From Salvia splendens (lineage: Eukaryota; Streptophyta; Magnoliopsida; Lamiales; Lamiaceae): 64,000 bases of DNA. The position numbers and the translations under genes were made by a program. Positions 45,986 through 56,961 of the stretch are shown here, piece after piece (within the stretch, counting starts at the first letter, position 1; each line of letters opens with the position of its first letter). Under the pieces are notes generated by a model, which searched no databases, was not told the origin of the DNA, and saw only the letters and a list, made by a program, of their open reading frames with translations. The DNA is taken from positions 20,948,209-21,012,208 of the forward strand of contig NC_056033.1 in NCBI RefSeq assembly GCF_004379255.2. The letters are read 5' to 3'.

Positions 45986-47456
45986 GCACAAAAGGTCCCT
46001 AACTTTTCGCCATGTAACAGCAGAGACCCCTAACATTTAAAAATCTCATCACATGTATCTAACAAAATATATAATCACAAACCTTGTGTTTTTTGCCATT
46101 TTCCGGACGAAAATGCCCAAATGGGCTGAAGGGCAGTTTAGTCTTTTTACCTACCAAACCTGCACCCTATGCTGCACATCTAGTCTGCATGTGTAGTGGG
46201 ACTGTGCCATATTTCCCTTTTCAGAACATGCAATTTATTTTATGTACACGCATTCTTAGCTAATTGGCCTATTCTATATATCATTTATTAATATCGCGAT
46301 TCATCATTTTCAATGTACTTGTCATTACAATGCAAATTATGTGAATTTTTTTATAAGTTGCGTTCGTTTTGTTTTTTTTTTCTTTTTCTTTGCTTTAAGT
46401 GGGAAATAACTCATAGAGTCATAGTAGTAGTATATAACACGTGTAGCCATGTATATAGGATAAAGAAAACTTGAAATTCAACTAATAAAAAAACTCTTGT
46501 ATATAAATCGAGCTAAAATATTGGATTTATATGAAATTGATTAACCCACGTAATTAAATTCCTAATAGTGTAAGGATAATAAATGCATGATCTAATGCTT
46601 AAATGCGAGAAATTTTAAATTTTATAACACATTTTAATTGTAGATTGAATTGGTAAATCGTAATTTGGAAAAAAATTATAATTAACTATAAATATGTCTT
46701 TATCGTTGCAAGGCTTTATTTTAAGTGGGATATAGTATTTTCTATTTTCTTTGTTTGTTTCTTGAATGCGTGAGAGATATTCTATTTCTTTGGAAGATTT
46801 ATATGCTACTATGTTTTTATTGTTTCGAAAAGTTATACGCTTTATTTATTTGTAAATATACGCTGAAAGTGATGTGAACATATGTATAATAAGATTGAAA
46901 AACAAAATAGACTTTACATATATAGTTTCTTTTTTTAAAAGAGAAGGCTTGATCTACAAAAAAACATGCCGACATATTATTTAAAATACACTATTTTTTC
47001 AAAGAATCAATAACAAATAAATTTATACTACTTTCTTTCATTATCAATTTTCTTATATGTTCATTAAAATTAAATTAATAAAACGATTAATTAAAAAGGA
47101 CGGCACCAATTTCTGTTGTCTTTTACTTCAACTCTTAGCCTATTAATTTTATTTAGAATAATTTATGGAGTCTCCCTTAGTCAATGATGACGTGTACCCC
47201 CACCCCACCCCACCCCCACCAAACCAATCATTGATTCCCTTTTGTGTCACATCAATTAGGATTGGCAGTACATGCAGCAGGTGGGATGCAATGACGGCGT
47301 CACAAAAGGTCGAGTTTGCCCTTTCAAGCCCTGATGGTGTTATGGTCCGAAAAAACAAGGTTTGTGATTATATATTTTGTTAGATACATGTGATGAGATT
47401 TTTAAATGTGAGGGGTCTCTGCTGTTACAGGGCGAAAAGTTAGGGACCTTTTGTGC
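45986..47456. mobile_element. Non-autonomous Mutator-like element with 101-bp inverted repeats
   Basis: Inverted repeats 45986-46086 and 47356-47456 begin GCACAAAAGGTCCCTAACTT and agree at 99 of 101 positions by hand alignment. An exact 8-bp direct repeat AGTTCACT flanks it (45978-45985, 47457-47464). Long TIRs with an 8-9-bp target duplication point to the Mutator superfamily. The 1.27-kb interior has no transposase; near 47195 is a CCCCACCCCACCCC run. The near-identical ends suggest a young insertion. Confidence 0.85.
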
Positions 47457-48136
47457 AGTTCACTCTATTTTAAATGTCTCAGGATGGCAACGAGATGACA
47501 TAGAACATATATGTCTATAGGATTTTGTCAAACTTCTTGAAAGGAGCACTCATCCAAGAAAGCAAGCATTTCTTTGGGTGGTTGGGGAGACACAATGAGA
47601 TGTTCAATCTATCACAACAGAAATATCACAGGCTGCTAGATGGTCAATACATTCAGTTTCTTCACTGCACAGAACACACCGGTCATCCTCAATCCCGGCA
47701 ACACGAAGTCTAAAGAGTCTCTCTTTGGTATTGAGTCTTCTGTGTAGGGGAAACCAAACATGGAGTTGAGCTCTTGGTAAGGCAAGCAAGTTTCCCACAT
47801 TCGCGTATCAGATTCTCGCTGACCATGAGATCCGTAGCCTGCAAGACAAAATTAGACACGGAGAAGGTACCCGACATGGCCAACTTCTCACGTCACTCTT
47901 GTTTTCTCTCTCACTTTAAGACCACCCCAAGTGATTCTTCTTCCCAATATGATTGACTTAACAACATTTATGAGTTCTTTAACTTAATTTATTAGACTTT
48001 AATTTAGTTTGCCTCGAATAACTAAAACTCCTGTTTAAACTAGTCACGTGTACTTAAAACAACTTAAACTAGTCACAAATAATTAAATCTTCTTAATTTA
48101 ATTATAACCAAGTAAAAATAAATCATAATTTAATTT
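47457..48136. other. Spacer with LINE scrap
   Basis: Apart from the LINE fragment described separately, this is AT-rich DNA with TTTAATTAGACTT-like runs and no gene. Confidence 0.35.
47560..47800 (-). pseudogene. LINE reverse-transcriptase zinc-binding domain fragment
   Basis: On the minus strand a short frame reads PRAQLHVWFPLHRRLNTKER, then CVLCSEETECIDHLAACD. The W...L..RLNTK.RL...C.LC...E...HL...C pattern is the zf-RVT domain at the C-terminus of plant LINE and LINE-derived reverse transcriptases. Only this domain remains and the frame is broken on both sides. Confidence 0.7.
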
Positions 48137-50068
48137 GGCCCCCCACTGCAGAGAGCCACGTTTTACGGCTGAGGGCCGAGAGCCACGAGAGAGCCGCGGC
48201 CGCGGCCTTCACGCGGCTGAGCCGTGTGAGCCGCGGCCCTCCACTGCAGCGAGCCACAAAATGCGGCTGGGCCGCGGAAAAATTGTTATTATTATTTTTT
48301 AATTTTGAATTTTTTTTTATAAATATGCACTTCCATTTTCATTTTTTCCACTTCATTTTACACTTCCAATCCCTAATTAACATCCTACAAAAAATGCAAG
48401 GTGGAGATGGTGATTTCCCGGGGTACGGAGACTCGGGATACGACAACTTCCCCAATCAGATGTGGAGTCCGCAATCGCCCCAATACCGGGTCCAATCATC
48501 CCAGCAAAGGAACATGGTTCGCCAACAATCGGGGTTCGGTTACTACCGGCCGAATATGGACGCGATCAACAACCCGTCTCAGCACTTCCAATCCTCCCAA
48601 TTTCAATACTCCCAGTCTCCTCTGTCTGAATCTGATATATTCACATGTGAACAGTTGATGGGTACACCGGAGACCCCGACGTCCGGTAGTGTGGAGGTGG
48701 AGGCCCCCACCGGGGGTGGCCGAACCGGCGGTGGTGGGAGGCGAGGCGGCGGCGGTCGTGGGAGGCGAGGCGGAGGAGACGGAGAGCAGGGGCCCGGCGG
48801 AAGCGGCGAAGACGGAGAGCAGGGGCCCGACGGAAGCGGCGGCCGAAGCGGCAGCCGAGGCGGCGGGGGGTCCCGTACAACGACGATGAATCCCTTGTCG
48901 TTGCGCGGGCCTGGGAGGCGGTCACGATGAATCCGATCATCGGTACGGATCAGACCGACACTTGCTTCTGGAGGCGCGTCCTGACGGTGTACCACGGCTT
49001 CAAACCAGAAGACAGTGCCCTCCTTGATGAAGGCCAGATCCGGAAGAAGTTCGGCCGAATCTGTAGAGCTGTGAAGAGGTTTAGTAGCATTTACGAGCGG
49101 CAACTCCATAATGCCGAAAGCGGCCGCAGCGAAGCCCACGTACGGGCGTTATCGTATCAGTTGTTTAATACTGAAAACTGGCCCAAGTTCACCTACTGGA
49201 ATGAATATATGCTTCTCCGAGACTGCCCTCAATTCAAGGCGATCTGCGATGATGAGACCGGTCCCACCGGGAAGCGGACAAAACTCCGTGTCGACGGCAC
49301 CTACAGAAGTGGTAGCGACACACGTGCATTCGACCTGAATGACGATGTGTTGGATGCGCCCCCCTTGACAATGTCGAGGCGCCAACGCCCGCAGGGCCAA
49401 CAATCCGCCATCCGGGAAGCTAGAACCGCATCCCAAGTCTCTGCTGCGAGCGCGTCGGCACCGCGTTCATCACCGACTGCGGCGTTGGCTCAAACACTGG
49501 AGGTGCAGATGATGAAGCAACTTGGGGATAACTTGTCCTTGTACGAGAAGTCGACAAACCCTCTCACCAAGAAGATGTGCTACGACCTCATTATTAGATT
49601 GAGGTCGAAGTTGGGGTGGACCGATGGGTAGGAGACGGGCGAAGCTAGCGGCAGTGGGGGCGGTGGCGGCGGGCGAGAAGGTGGTGAAGAAGATGTGTCG
49701 GATTCCGATGACGCCACCGAGTAGGAGGCGGTGGCGTTTTTTTATCTTTTGATGTTGTGTTTTTTAAAAATTTTCGTTGTAGAATTTTCCTCTATCTATA
49801 GTACGACGAAAATTTGTCTTTAATTCGTAACTTTATTTAATTATGTTTATTTTCCAAATTATTAGCCTAATAAAATTTAATATAGTTAAATTTAAAAATA
49901 TCATTAAAAAAGCAAACAAATTATTTTTTTTTGGAGAGGGCCACATTTCGTGGCCCTTGTTGTTATTGTTAATTTTGTTCATTTACCATTGCGGAGGGCC
50001 ACAAGAGAGCCACAAATGGTGGCCCGGCCAACTTTGGTGGCCTTCAAGGGCCACCATTGTGGACACTC
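48137..50068 (+). mobile_element. Second non-autonomous Harbinger-type element
   Basis: Left end GGCCCCCCACTGCAGAGAGC; right end (reverse complement) GAGTGTCCACAATGGTGGCC, followed by TTA (50069-50071). The matching left flank reads TTT, so the target duplication is imperfect and the left limit is uncertain. Layout matches the 35054 element: GC-rich end with repeats (GAGAGCCACG, GCCGCGGCC), TATAAATATGC at 48319, ORF1, then a right end with GGCCACAAGAGAGCCACAAA. Confidence 0.7.
48394..49721 (+). pseudogene. Harbinger ORF1 homologue, frameshifted
   Basis: ATG 48394 opens MQGGDGDFPGYGDSGYDNFP, a Gln/Ser-rich part and a Gly/Arg-rich stretch. The frame must shift at or near a 6-G run (48865-48870), after which the SANT-like domain reads PYNDDESLVVARAWEAVTMN, then FWRRV, IRKKFGRICRAVKRFSSIYE, parallel to the intact protein at 35410. 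The second frame stops at TAG 49629-49631, yet codes on in frame for a Gly/acidic tail to TAG 49719-49721, so that stop may also be a mutation. DNA-binding partner of a Harbinger transposase by family; this copy is probably dead unless the shift is a sequencing error. Confidence 0.75.
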
Positions 50069-50853
50069 TTAGTGAAGTGATTAAACCTTCAGATTAATTA
50101 ATGTATAAGAATAACATAAACCTCCTAAGTGATGTATAAAATTAAGATCCATATCACTTGTAGGATAGATGCATATCATCTTTAAACGAAGGTCAATTTA
50201 TGCCGAGTATTATATATATTTTTTATTTTTCTATATATATAAAGGTTGAAAGAGAGAGGAAGGCTAGGCCTAAAACTTCATGTGTTACTGTGATGACTTG
50301 ATAATTATATTTTTAGTGTAAGGTTATCCTATTTTTATATATTAATTTTATAATGAAATGTGAGTAAGATAAAATTAGTGAATACAAGTCTATTACTAAA
50401 AGTAATAAAAAAACAAATAGAATATTTATTGGTGAATACGAAAATAACAATATGAGATATTTATCAATGGACGAAGGAAGTATTTTTTTTTTAAGTTCAC
50501 ATTTGAGCGAAGTATTTTATAAGTGAGCATTCATTTATGGTCAAGATAATTAAAAATGGAAAGTGTAAATTAAAACAAAAAGTGAATAAAATAGTTTATC
50601 TGCACAAAATGCATATCAAAATTTATCCTCGAAACGGATCGGGTCAAATCCGGTGGGTTTTAGGGCTTTATGATTTTGGGGAAGCCAATGTTTTTAGCTC
50701 GAGTTTCTGAACATTAAATCGCCTCTTTTTCTCATAGAAAGAAGAAGAAGAAGAAGAAGATTTTAACACCACTCTTCTTCAACTTCAATCTCCGCAATCG
50801 GAAAGAAGGAACGGAACTCCTCTTCGTCGGCAACAGCTCAGAGTTAGCTGGAA
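50069..50853 (+). promoter_or_regulatory. Promoter and leader of TOM40
   Basis: AT-rich DNA, then a (GAA)n run at 50742-50760 and a pyrimidine-rich leader before ATG 50854. No gene between the Harbinger-type element and TOM40. Confidence 0.4.
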
Positions 50854-53800
50854 ATGGCAGCGCTTACTCCTCCTACCCCCGCCGCTTCGAGTTCAGATGC
50901 GGAGCAGCCTAAAGTCGACTACCTAAATCTGTCTTGCCCCATTCCCTACGAAGAAATTCACCGCGAGGCACTCAGTTAGTGCTTCTCACTTTTCTCCATT
51001 TTCATTTTGGAAATTTGATGTAGCTGTGTGTTGCAATTTGTCTGCATTTTGTGTTTTAGTTGCATGTTGGTTCTATTGTCTATGTTCATGGGGTTTGATT
51101 TTGTTTCTGGTTGTAAATCGATGTTGATACGCATTAGTGTGAGGAGCTGGTTTGTTTTCTTGTCTTGTATTGTACTAGAACCCTAACTAAATAGACCAGT
51201 TCCATGCTAAACTCAGCTGGCTGTTGATGAAGCAACTAACAGTGAGCAGCCAGACATTTTCTATAGCTTGAATATGCGAGAATGCAGTTCTAGTACTTTG
51301 TTGCTGTTGCTTTAGGTTGTAAAGTCAAAATTGCATGTCGATTAATGTTGTAAAGATGAATTTATGGTGCCATTCTATGTGAAGCTCGATTGCAGTGTCA
51401 AATAATTTGTAGTTCAGGTCCATTACTGAAAGCATTGAGCCTTTGGCATATTTTATGTCAGTAATTTACTCATAACATGTGTCTATCATTTCATAGTTTA
51501 ACCTCTTTTATGAGTTTTGCTTTACTATTATTCTTGGAGCCAGCTGATAAATTCAGCTTTTATCTAAAAATCGTGGGAATGTACCAACCATTATGGTTTA
51601 CTGTCTAGATAGGGACATCCATAGGATTTTAGTTTACATGTTTATGTAGATAAGTTTATTTAACTCTCTATAGCCAGTTTTTGCTTATTTTTGTAATGAC
51701 GAGGTATAATTAAATTTCTAATGGAACTTGTTGCTGCCAGTGTCTTTGAAGCCAGAACTCTTTGAAGGATTGCGTTTTGATTTTACAAAAGGACTCAATC
51801 AAAGTTTTTCACTCAGCCACAGGTTATACACCTTTGTTCTTTTGCCGTACAATAGTACATATTTTAACATTTGCATATCATTAATTGCTGTCCATTTTCC
51901 CCTTAGTGCATATTGTTTTAAGTGCTAATTCATCTGCCTTTAGTGTGATGATGGGACCTACTGCGATTCCTGCTCAATCTGCCGAGACAATTAAAATCCC
52001 CACTGCTAATTATGAGTTTGGGACCAACTTTATAGATCCAAAGGTAGTCACTGTCTACTATAAATTCTTACTTATATAAACGCTACTAGGCTAGTTTGGT
52101 TAATGAAGGGTCATTACTTTTTTCTTGCAGTTGATGCTTTTCGGGAGGGTGATGACAGATGGCAGACTAAATGCAAGATTAAAATGCGATTTGGCTGATA
52201 ATCTTACCTTGAAGGGCAATGCCCAGGTAGGCATATTTGTCAACTCGTCCATAATGTTTTAAAGTTGGCAGCTGTCCACGGGCTGTCCATTACTCCTGAA
52301 TTCATAACATGAAATTATATCATAATATCTGTTTTGTTTATCTGTAGCTCACCAACGAGCCTCATATGTCCCATGGCATGTTCAATTTTGATTATAAGGT
52401 AATTGTTGTATATTTAGTTCTTTTGTATGTTAGCATTCTAAATTCGCTTTCTTAAGTTTGCCATGATGGTACTCGTTCATCATATAATTGATACAGTGTT
52501 GGACATAGGTGTACAAATTGAAGCTAACAAGTGCTCTCTTCACATAATATACAGGGTTCAGATTATAGGACTCAGTTTCAAGTAGGAAATGGGGCCTTAC
52601 TTGGTGCAAGTTACATCCAGGTGAGTAATCTGACTCTGATTTGGAAGATATTTACATAGCTAATCAATCAAACTATTAAAGTTGTTGAGCATGTGCTTGA
52701 ACCCTGGGTATATTTAAAAATCGGGTAACATCTATAATCCAGGTATACTTTCCGTCATTCACATTTCACAATGGTATCATAATTTTAAAATGCTTTACAG
52801 ATCTCTTTGTGTGGTGAGTTATTGACCTGTAGCATTAGCTGATCTAGCAAGTGGCCGGAATGGGTAAATCATTGTATAGGGCTGCACAGTTCTAAGTTGA
52901 ATATGCTATTGGTGTTGCTTTATATCATACATTGCGTCTGGATTTATGGAAGACTTAAAGGATTTCCCGGCTTGGAAAACTATACTTAATTTGTTACAAT
53001 CCTGTTAGAGGGAAACAAGTTTGATAGTCTGAAGAACGAATATGTAGTATATTTTGTAGTAATTTAATGGGGAAACTAATGCAGAAATAATGAAGGTTAT
53101 AAAATATACTCCCTTCGTTCCATAGTAATAGAGTCATTTTGCCATTTTGGTACGTTCCATAGTAATAGAGTCATTTCCCTTTTTAGTAAAAGTCAACACA
53201 TTTCTCTACACCTACTTTACTCTCTCTTCATCTCTCTACCTTTTTCATTTTCCACTTTATTCTCCCTTTACTTAACTCACCTAATACAATTTTCTTAATC
53301 TCGGTGCTGAAAAGAAACGCCTCCATTACTATGGAACTGAGGGAGTATGTTTTAAGCAGAGACATTCACCTGCTGCCTCAAGAGACATCAGCCTTGGGGC
53401 GGTCCGGGGGCATAAACCATAATCCATAAATATTATAGGTAATACAATAAAAAACATAAAAGCATAAAAAAATATGAAAACACATAAAAAAATAGAAGTT
53501 CGTAAGTCATAAATACTAAATAATTATGTCTTAAAGTATTACACTGAGTCTAATACTCCCTCCATCTCTCAAAATAGGCCTAATTCAGTGTGACTCAAAT
53601 TTTAAAAGAAGTTGTTGGTGTATTGTTAGTGGAGAAAGTTTCCCACCTTAAAATAGGGTTAATAATGATTAAAAATGAATTGCGAGTGGAGGACATGGTG
53701 GGTCATTTGGTAGAAATGTAAATAAGTTGATATATTGATGGTAATATTTTGTAGAGGTACTATAAATGGAAAGTGGGTAATTTTTGTAGAGGTACTACCA

Positions 53801-55230
53801 AAATGGCAAAAATGAACGGGATAAATTTATGTTTTTGTAATTATGAATTATGAATGATTCTAAAGCTCCTTTGGTTTTGACAAAAATATTGATGGCTGTA
53901 GAATTCCTTCATAGTTTAATATGCTGTCCAGTATCTACACGTAATCTCTCTCAGAAGTTGATGAATTTACAGCATTGATTGACTAAATGTTTTTTTGACT
54001 ATGAAAACCAAATATGTTATTCTTTAGTGCGGCAAGATGTATGCGTTCTAATGCCACAGTTGACTCTATAAATGAGTTGTGAATATGAATATAAATTTAT
54101 GTTGTACTGACCAATTCTTCTCATGTATGCTTGCAGAGTGTGACTCCTAATTTATCTTTAGGTGGCGAGGTATTCTGGGCTGGACAACATCGGAAGTCTG
54201 GCATTGGCTATGCAGCACGTTATAACACTGACAAGATGGTACTCCTCTGAAGCCTTCACATGGCTGTGGCCATTCGATTTAAAACTTGCATATTCCTCTG
54301 GTTTTCAATGACTTGTGGTTAGAAAGATACAAATCAATGATTCAGATTGTCTATTCGACTGTTTCTTTTTCAGGTAGCAACTGGACAAGTTGCCAGCACT
54401 GGGATGGTAGCCCTTAGCTATGTCCAGAAAGTATCTGACAAGGTGATCTGAGTTTATTCTGTGGTTCCGAATAATAGTGATTCCATTTCTTTCTTTCATG
54501 TTTGTATACCTAATGTCAAATTATTTTGCCTTCAGGTTTCTCTGGCAACTGACTTCATGTATAACTATATGTCTGGGGATGTAACATCCAGCGTTGGTTA
54601 TGATTACATTCTTCGGCAGGTAATATTTGTTTCAACAGTAAAAAAATTCTTTTTGATGTAATAACAAGCAGGTTAGTGTTTGGATAGTTGCCTTTATTAT
54701 ATCCCTACTATAATCATTTATTTAGTTGTAGCCTGCTTTAGGTTTATTCTCCTTGCACCATTTGTTCATGGATGGGCATCTATTTCCATAAATAAAATTC
54801 ACCCCTTTTGTTGGTTAATCTGATAAACCAACTTGTCAGATGTGCTTTTCTGAAACTTAACATTTGCCTAAATTTTCTAATTAGCTTTTGTGACACAACT
54901 AATGCTATTGTTCAAATAGATATGGCATCTAACCGGCTACTTTTGTTTCTTGGCAGTGCCGCCTGCGAGGAAAGATCGACTCCAATGGCTCTGTGTCTGC
55001 TTTCCTTGAGGAGAGGCTCAATATGGGTCTCAACTTTCTTCTTTCTGCCGAGGTGAGTACAACGGGGTAAACAAGCCCACCCTTCCCCCTCCCTCCAAAC
55101 TCCTTCGGCCTCTCGCTACTTTTGTGTCCCATGGAAAACTTTTATTAATGTGTTCACAAATTGTGACTTGCAGATAGATCACCGAAAAAAGGATTACAAG
55201 TTTGGCTTCGGCTTGACAGTAGGAGAATAG
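50854..55230 (+). CDS. TOM40: Mitochondrial import receptor subunit TOM40
   Basis: Eleven exons: 50854-50974, 51741-51822, 51944-52043, 52131-52226, 52348-52398, 52555-52620, 54137-54238, 54374-54442, 54536-54619, 54957-55052, 55174-55230. GT-AG and phases agree, giving 307 residues, the usual length for plant TOM40. The N-terminus is Ala/Pro-rich, then [20 protein letters not shown] and [20 protein letters not shown]. Alternating beta-strand sequence (Porin_3/TOM40 barrel) runs to the end, with [20 protein letters not shown] and the terminal [15 protein letters not shown], a beta-signal-like ending. It forms the protein-conducting pore of the outer mitochondrial membrane. The long intron 6 hosts two Stowaway MITEs. 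Intact. Confidence 0.95.
53109..53345. mobile_element. Stowaway-type MITE in TOM40 intron 6
   Basis: CTCCCTTCGTTCCATAGTAA at the left and CTCCCTCAGTTCCATAGTAA as the reverse complement of the right, with TA on each side. An internal TTCCATAGTAATAGAGTCAT unit is duplicated near the left end. Confidence 0.9.
53556..53822. mobile_element. Degenerate Stowaway-type MITE in TOM40 intron 6
   Basis: The left end CTCCCTCCATCTCTCAAAAT is clear after TA; the right end has decayed to CAAAAATGAACGGGATAAAT. Interior features (GTGGGTCATTTGGTAG) are typical of the family. Confidence 0.6.
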
Positions 55231-56961
55231 GACATGAGCCATATTCGGTATCGAGTCTTAAATTAAGCTGATAATTACAAGGTGAGAGCAGGAATCAGTT
55301 TTGTATGCTCAGATGACCTTAATTCGTTAGCAGGGAGATCTGCTGCTGCGCATTTGCTAGTAGATGGTTTTTGCAGGTTGGCGATATTCTTTTTATTCGA
55401 GACAAACTTTGCTCTATAGCTATAATAAATGAGAAGATATTCTTTCTGTTTGTGTAATATTATCGATTTTTTTGGTATGTTGTGTGAATTGTTTTATAAA
55501 AGTCCCTATCATTGCAACAAAATATAAAATATTTAATCTCAGCATCCCATAATCAAAATTGAGAATACATAGTTCGTACCTTGGAGTTAAATGCATAGAA
55601 GGCTCTATAAATGAGAGAGTTTTGAGAAGGGGTATACTTGAAAGCATGTTTGAGCATAAGTGGGAAATTATTGGAGGAATTTTTTTTTTGAGTTTATTTT
55701 ATATTAAATAATTGCTTTTGTATTGTAGAACTCTATTTCACATTTATAAGAATAAGAAATATTTTCGCTACCCTATGTATTTTAATTTAATGATATTGGT
55801 TGTTTTAATTATATTATATTATATTAATTGGATGTTAATGATGAATTCACCGAAATTGTGATTCTCCAAAGATGAACATCTCTGTGCATTATGTTAGCAA
55901 AATTCTCCACTTGAGCACTACTTTAGCAACTGTAATGCATAGCTTTGAAACCTCCAAGCACAACACAATTAATGCAATGGCAACATATCCCTTTATTACT
56001 CAAAACATTTCCATATCATCAGCAGTGGAAGATGTAGCTCAAATGAAGATTGATGTGTGGAATTTAATTTTAATGTTTTTAAATAATAAATTAAAAACGA
56101 CGTCACGTAAGCTTTAAATTGCCGCATCTGTTTTAATTTATCTTTTATGGAAAAATCAGAAATGTCCAAAGTTTTTATATTTCTATTAAAAAATAAAGTT
56201 CCATGGGAAAATAAAAAATGTTGGTTCATGTATATACAAGCAAATAAAAAGATCTAAAAACAACACATTTTAATAGATTTAACAATTTATTGGAGAAATA
56301 TTCAATAGCAATAATATAATAAACAAATACAGCCAACTAATCCAAACATTGTGCACATTTTTTCCCAAGACATGAGTTTCCTAGGCTACAGATTTACATT
56401 TACAAGCAACACGGGTCATATTTGCATTCTACCTTTTCTTGCAAGATTCTGTGTTGTAGCCCATTGGTTCAACATTGGTAATTACCGTTTCCTGGTTTGA
56501 TTCAATAATAAAACTACTCTCCCTCCTGTCCTGTCCCTGAAAATAATGAACTATTTCTTTATTAGTTATGAACTTTCTAATTTTGAAATAGTTAAACAAC
56601 ACATACCTTTGCACAATAATTTATTTACAACTTATACCATGAACGACACTTACACTATCCTTTATCTCTCTCTCTCTTTACCAATTATACATTTAAAACT
56701 CGTGCCGAACCAAATGTTCATACTTGTCAGGAATGGAGGAAATGTTATGTAATAGTTTCTCAAAAAAACACAAAAAAAAAAACTACATAACGTAATTATG
56801 CTGCAGCTCCTATTCCTGGTGAGCATTAAATAGAATTAACTCATGCTAACTCTTATATCCACACATAAGAAAGATATAGAAGCCAAAGCAAAAGAAAATA
56901 TAAGAGGCGTCAGATTTTAAGGAGAAACGTACCTGAAACATTTGGCTGTCTAGTGAGAGTC
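55231..56961. other. Convergent 3' region between TOM40 and the release-factor gene
   Basis: Holds the TOM40 3' UTR and that of the minus-strand release-factor gene, which may include a 3' UTR intron (donor GTACGT at 56932-56927, acceptor near 56537). No coding gene. ATATTATATTATATTA occurs near 55808. Confidence 0.45.

Noticed and set aside
45986..47456. Reading the 1.47-kb element as CACTA (ends near CACTGCAC) or with a 4-bp TTCA target
   Set aside because: The exact 8-bp AGTTCACT direct repeat fits only if the element starts at GCACAAAAGG, and 101-bp TIRs fit Mutator better than CACTA.
48603..49139. Minus-strand 178-residue proline-rich open frame
   Set aside because: Antisense shadow of the Gly/Arg-rich and SANT-like coding of the Harbinger ORF1; GC-rich coding often leaves antisense frames open.
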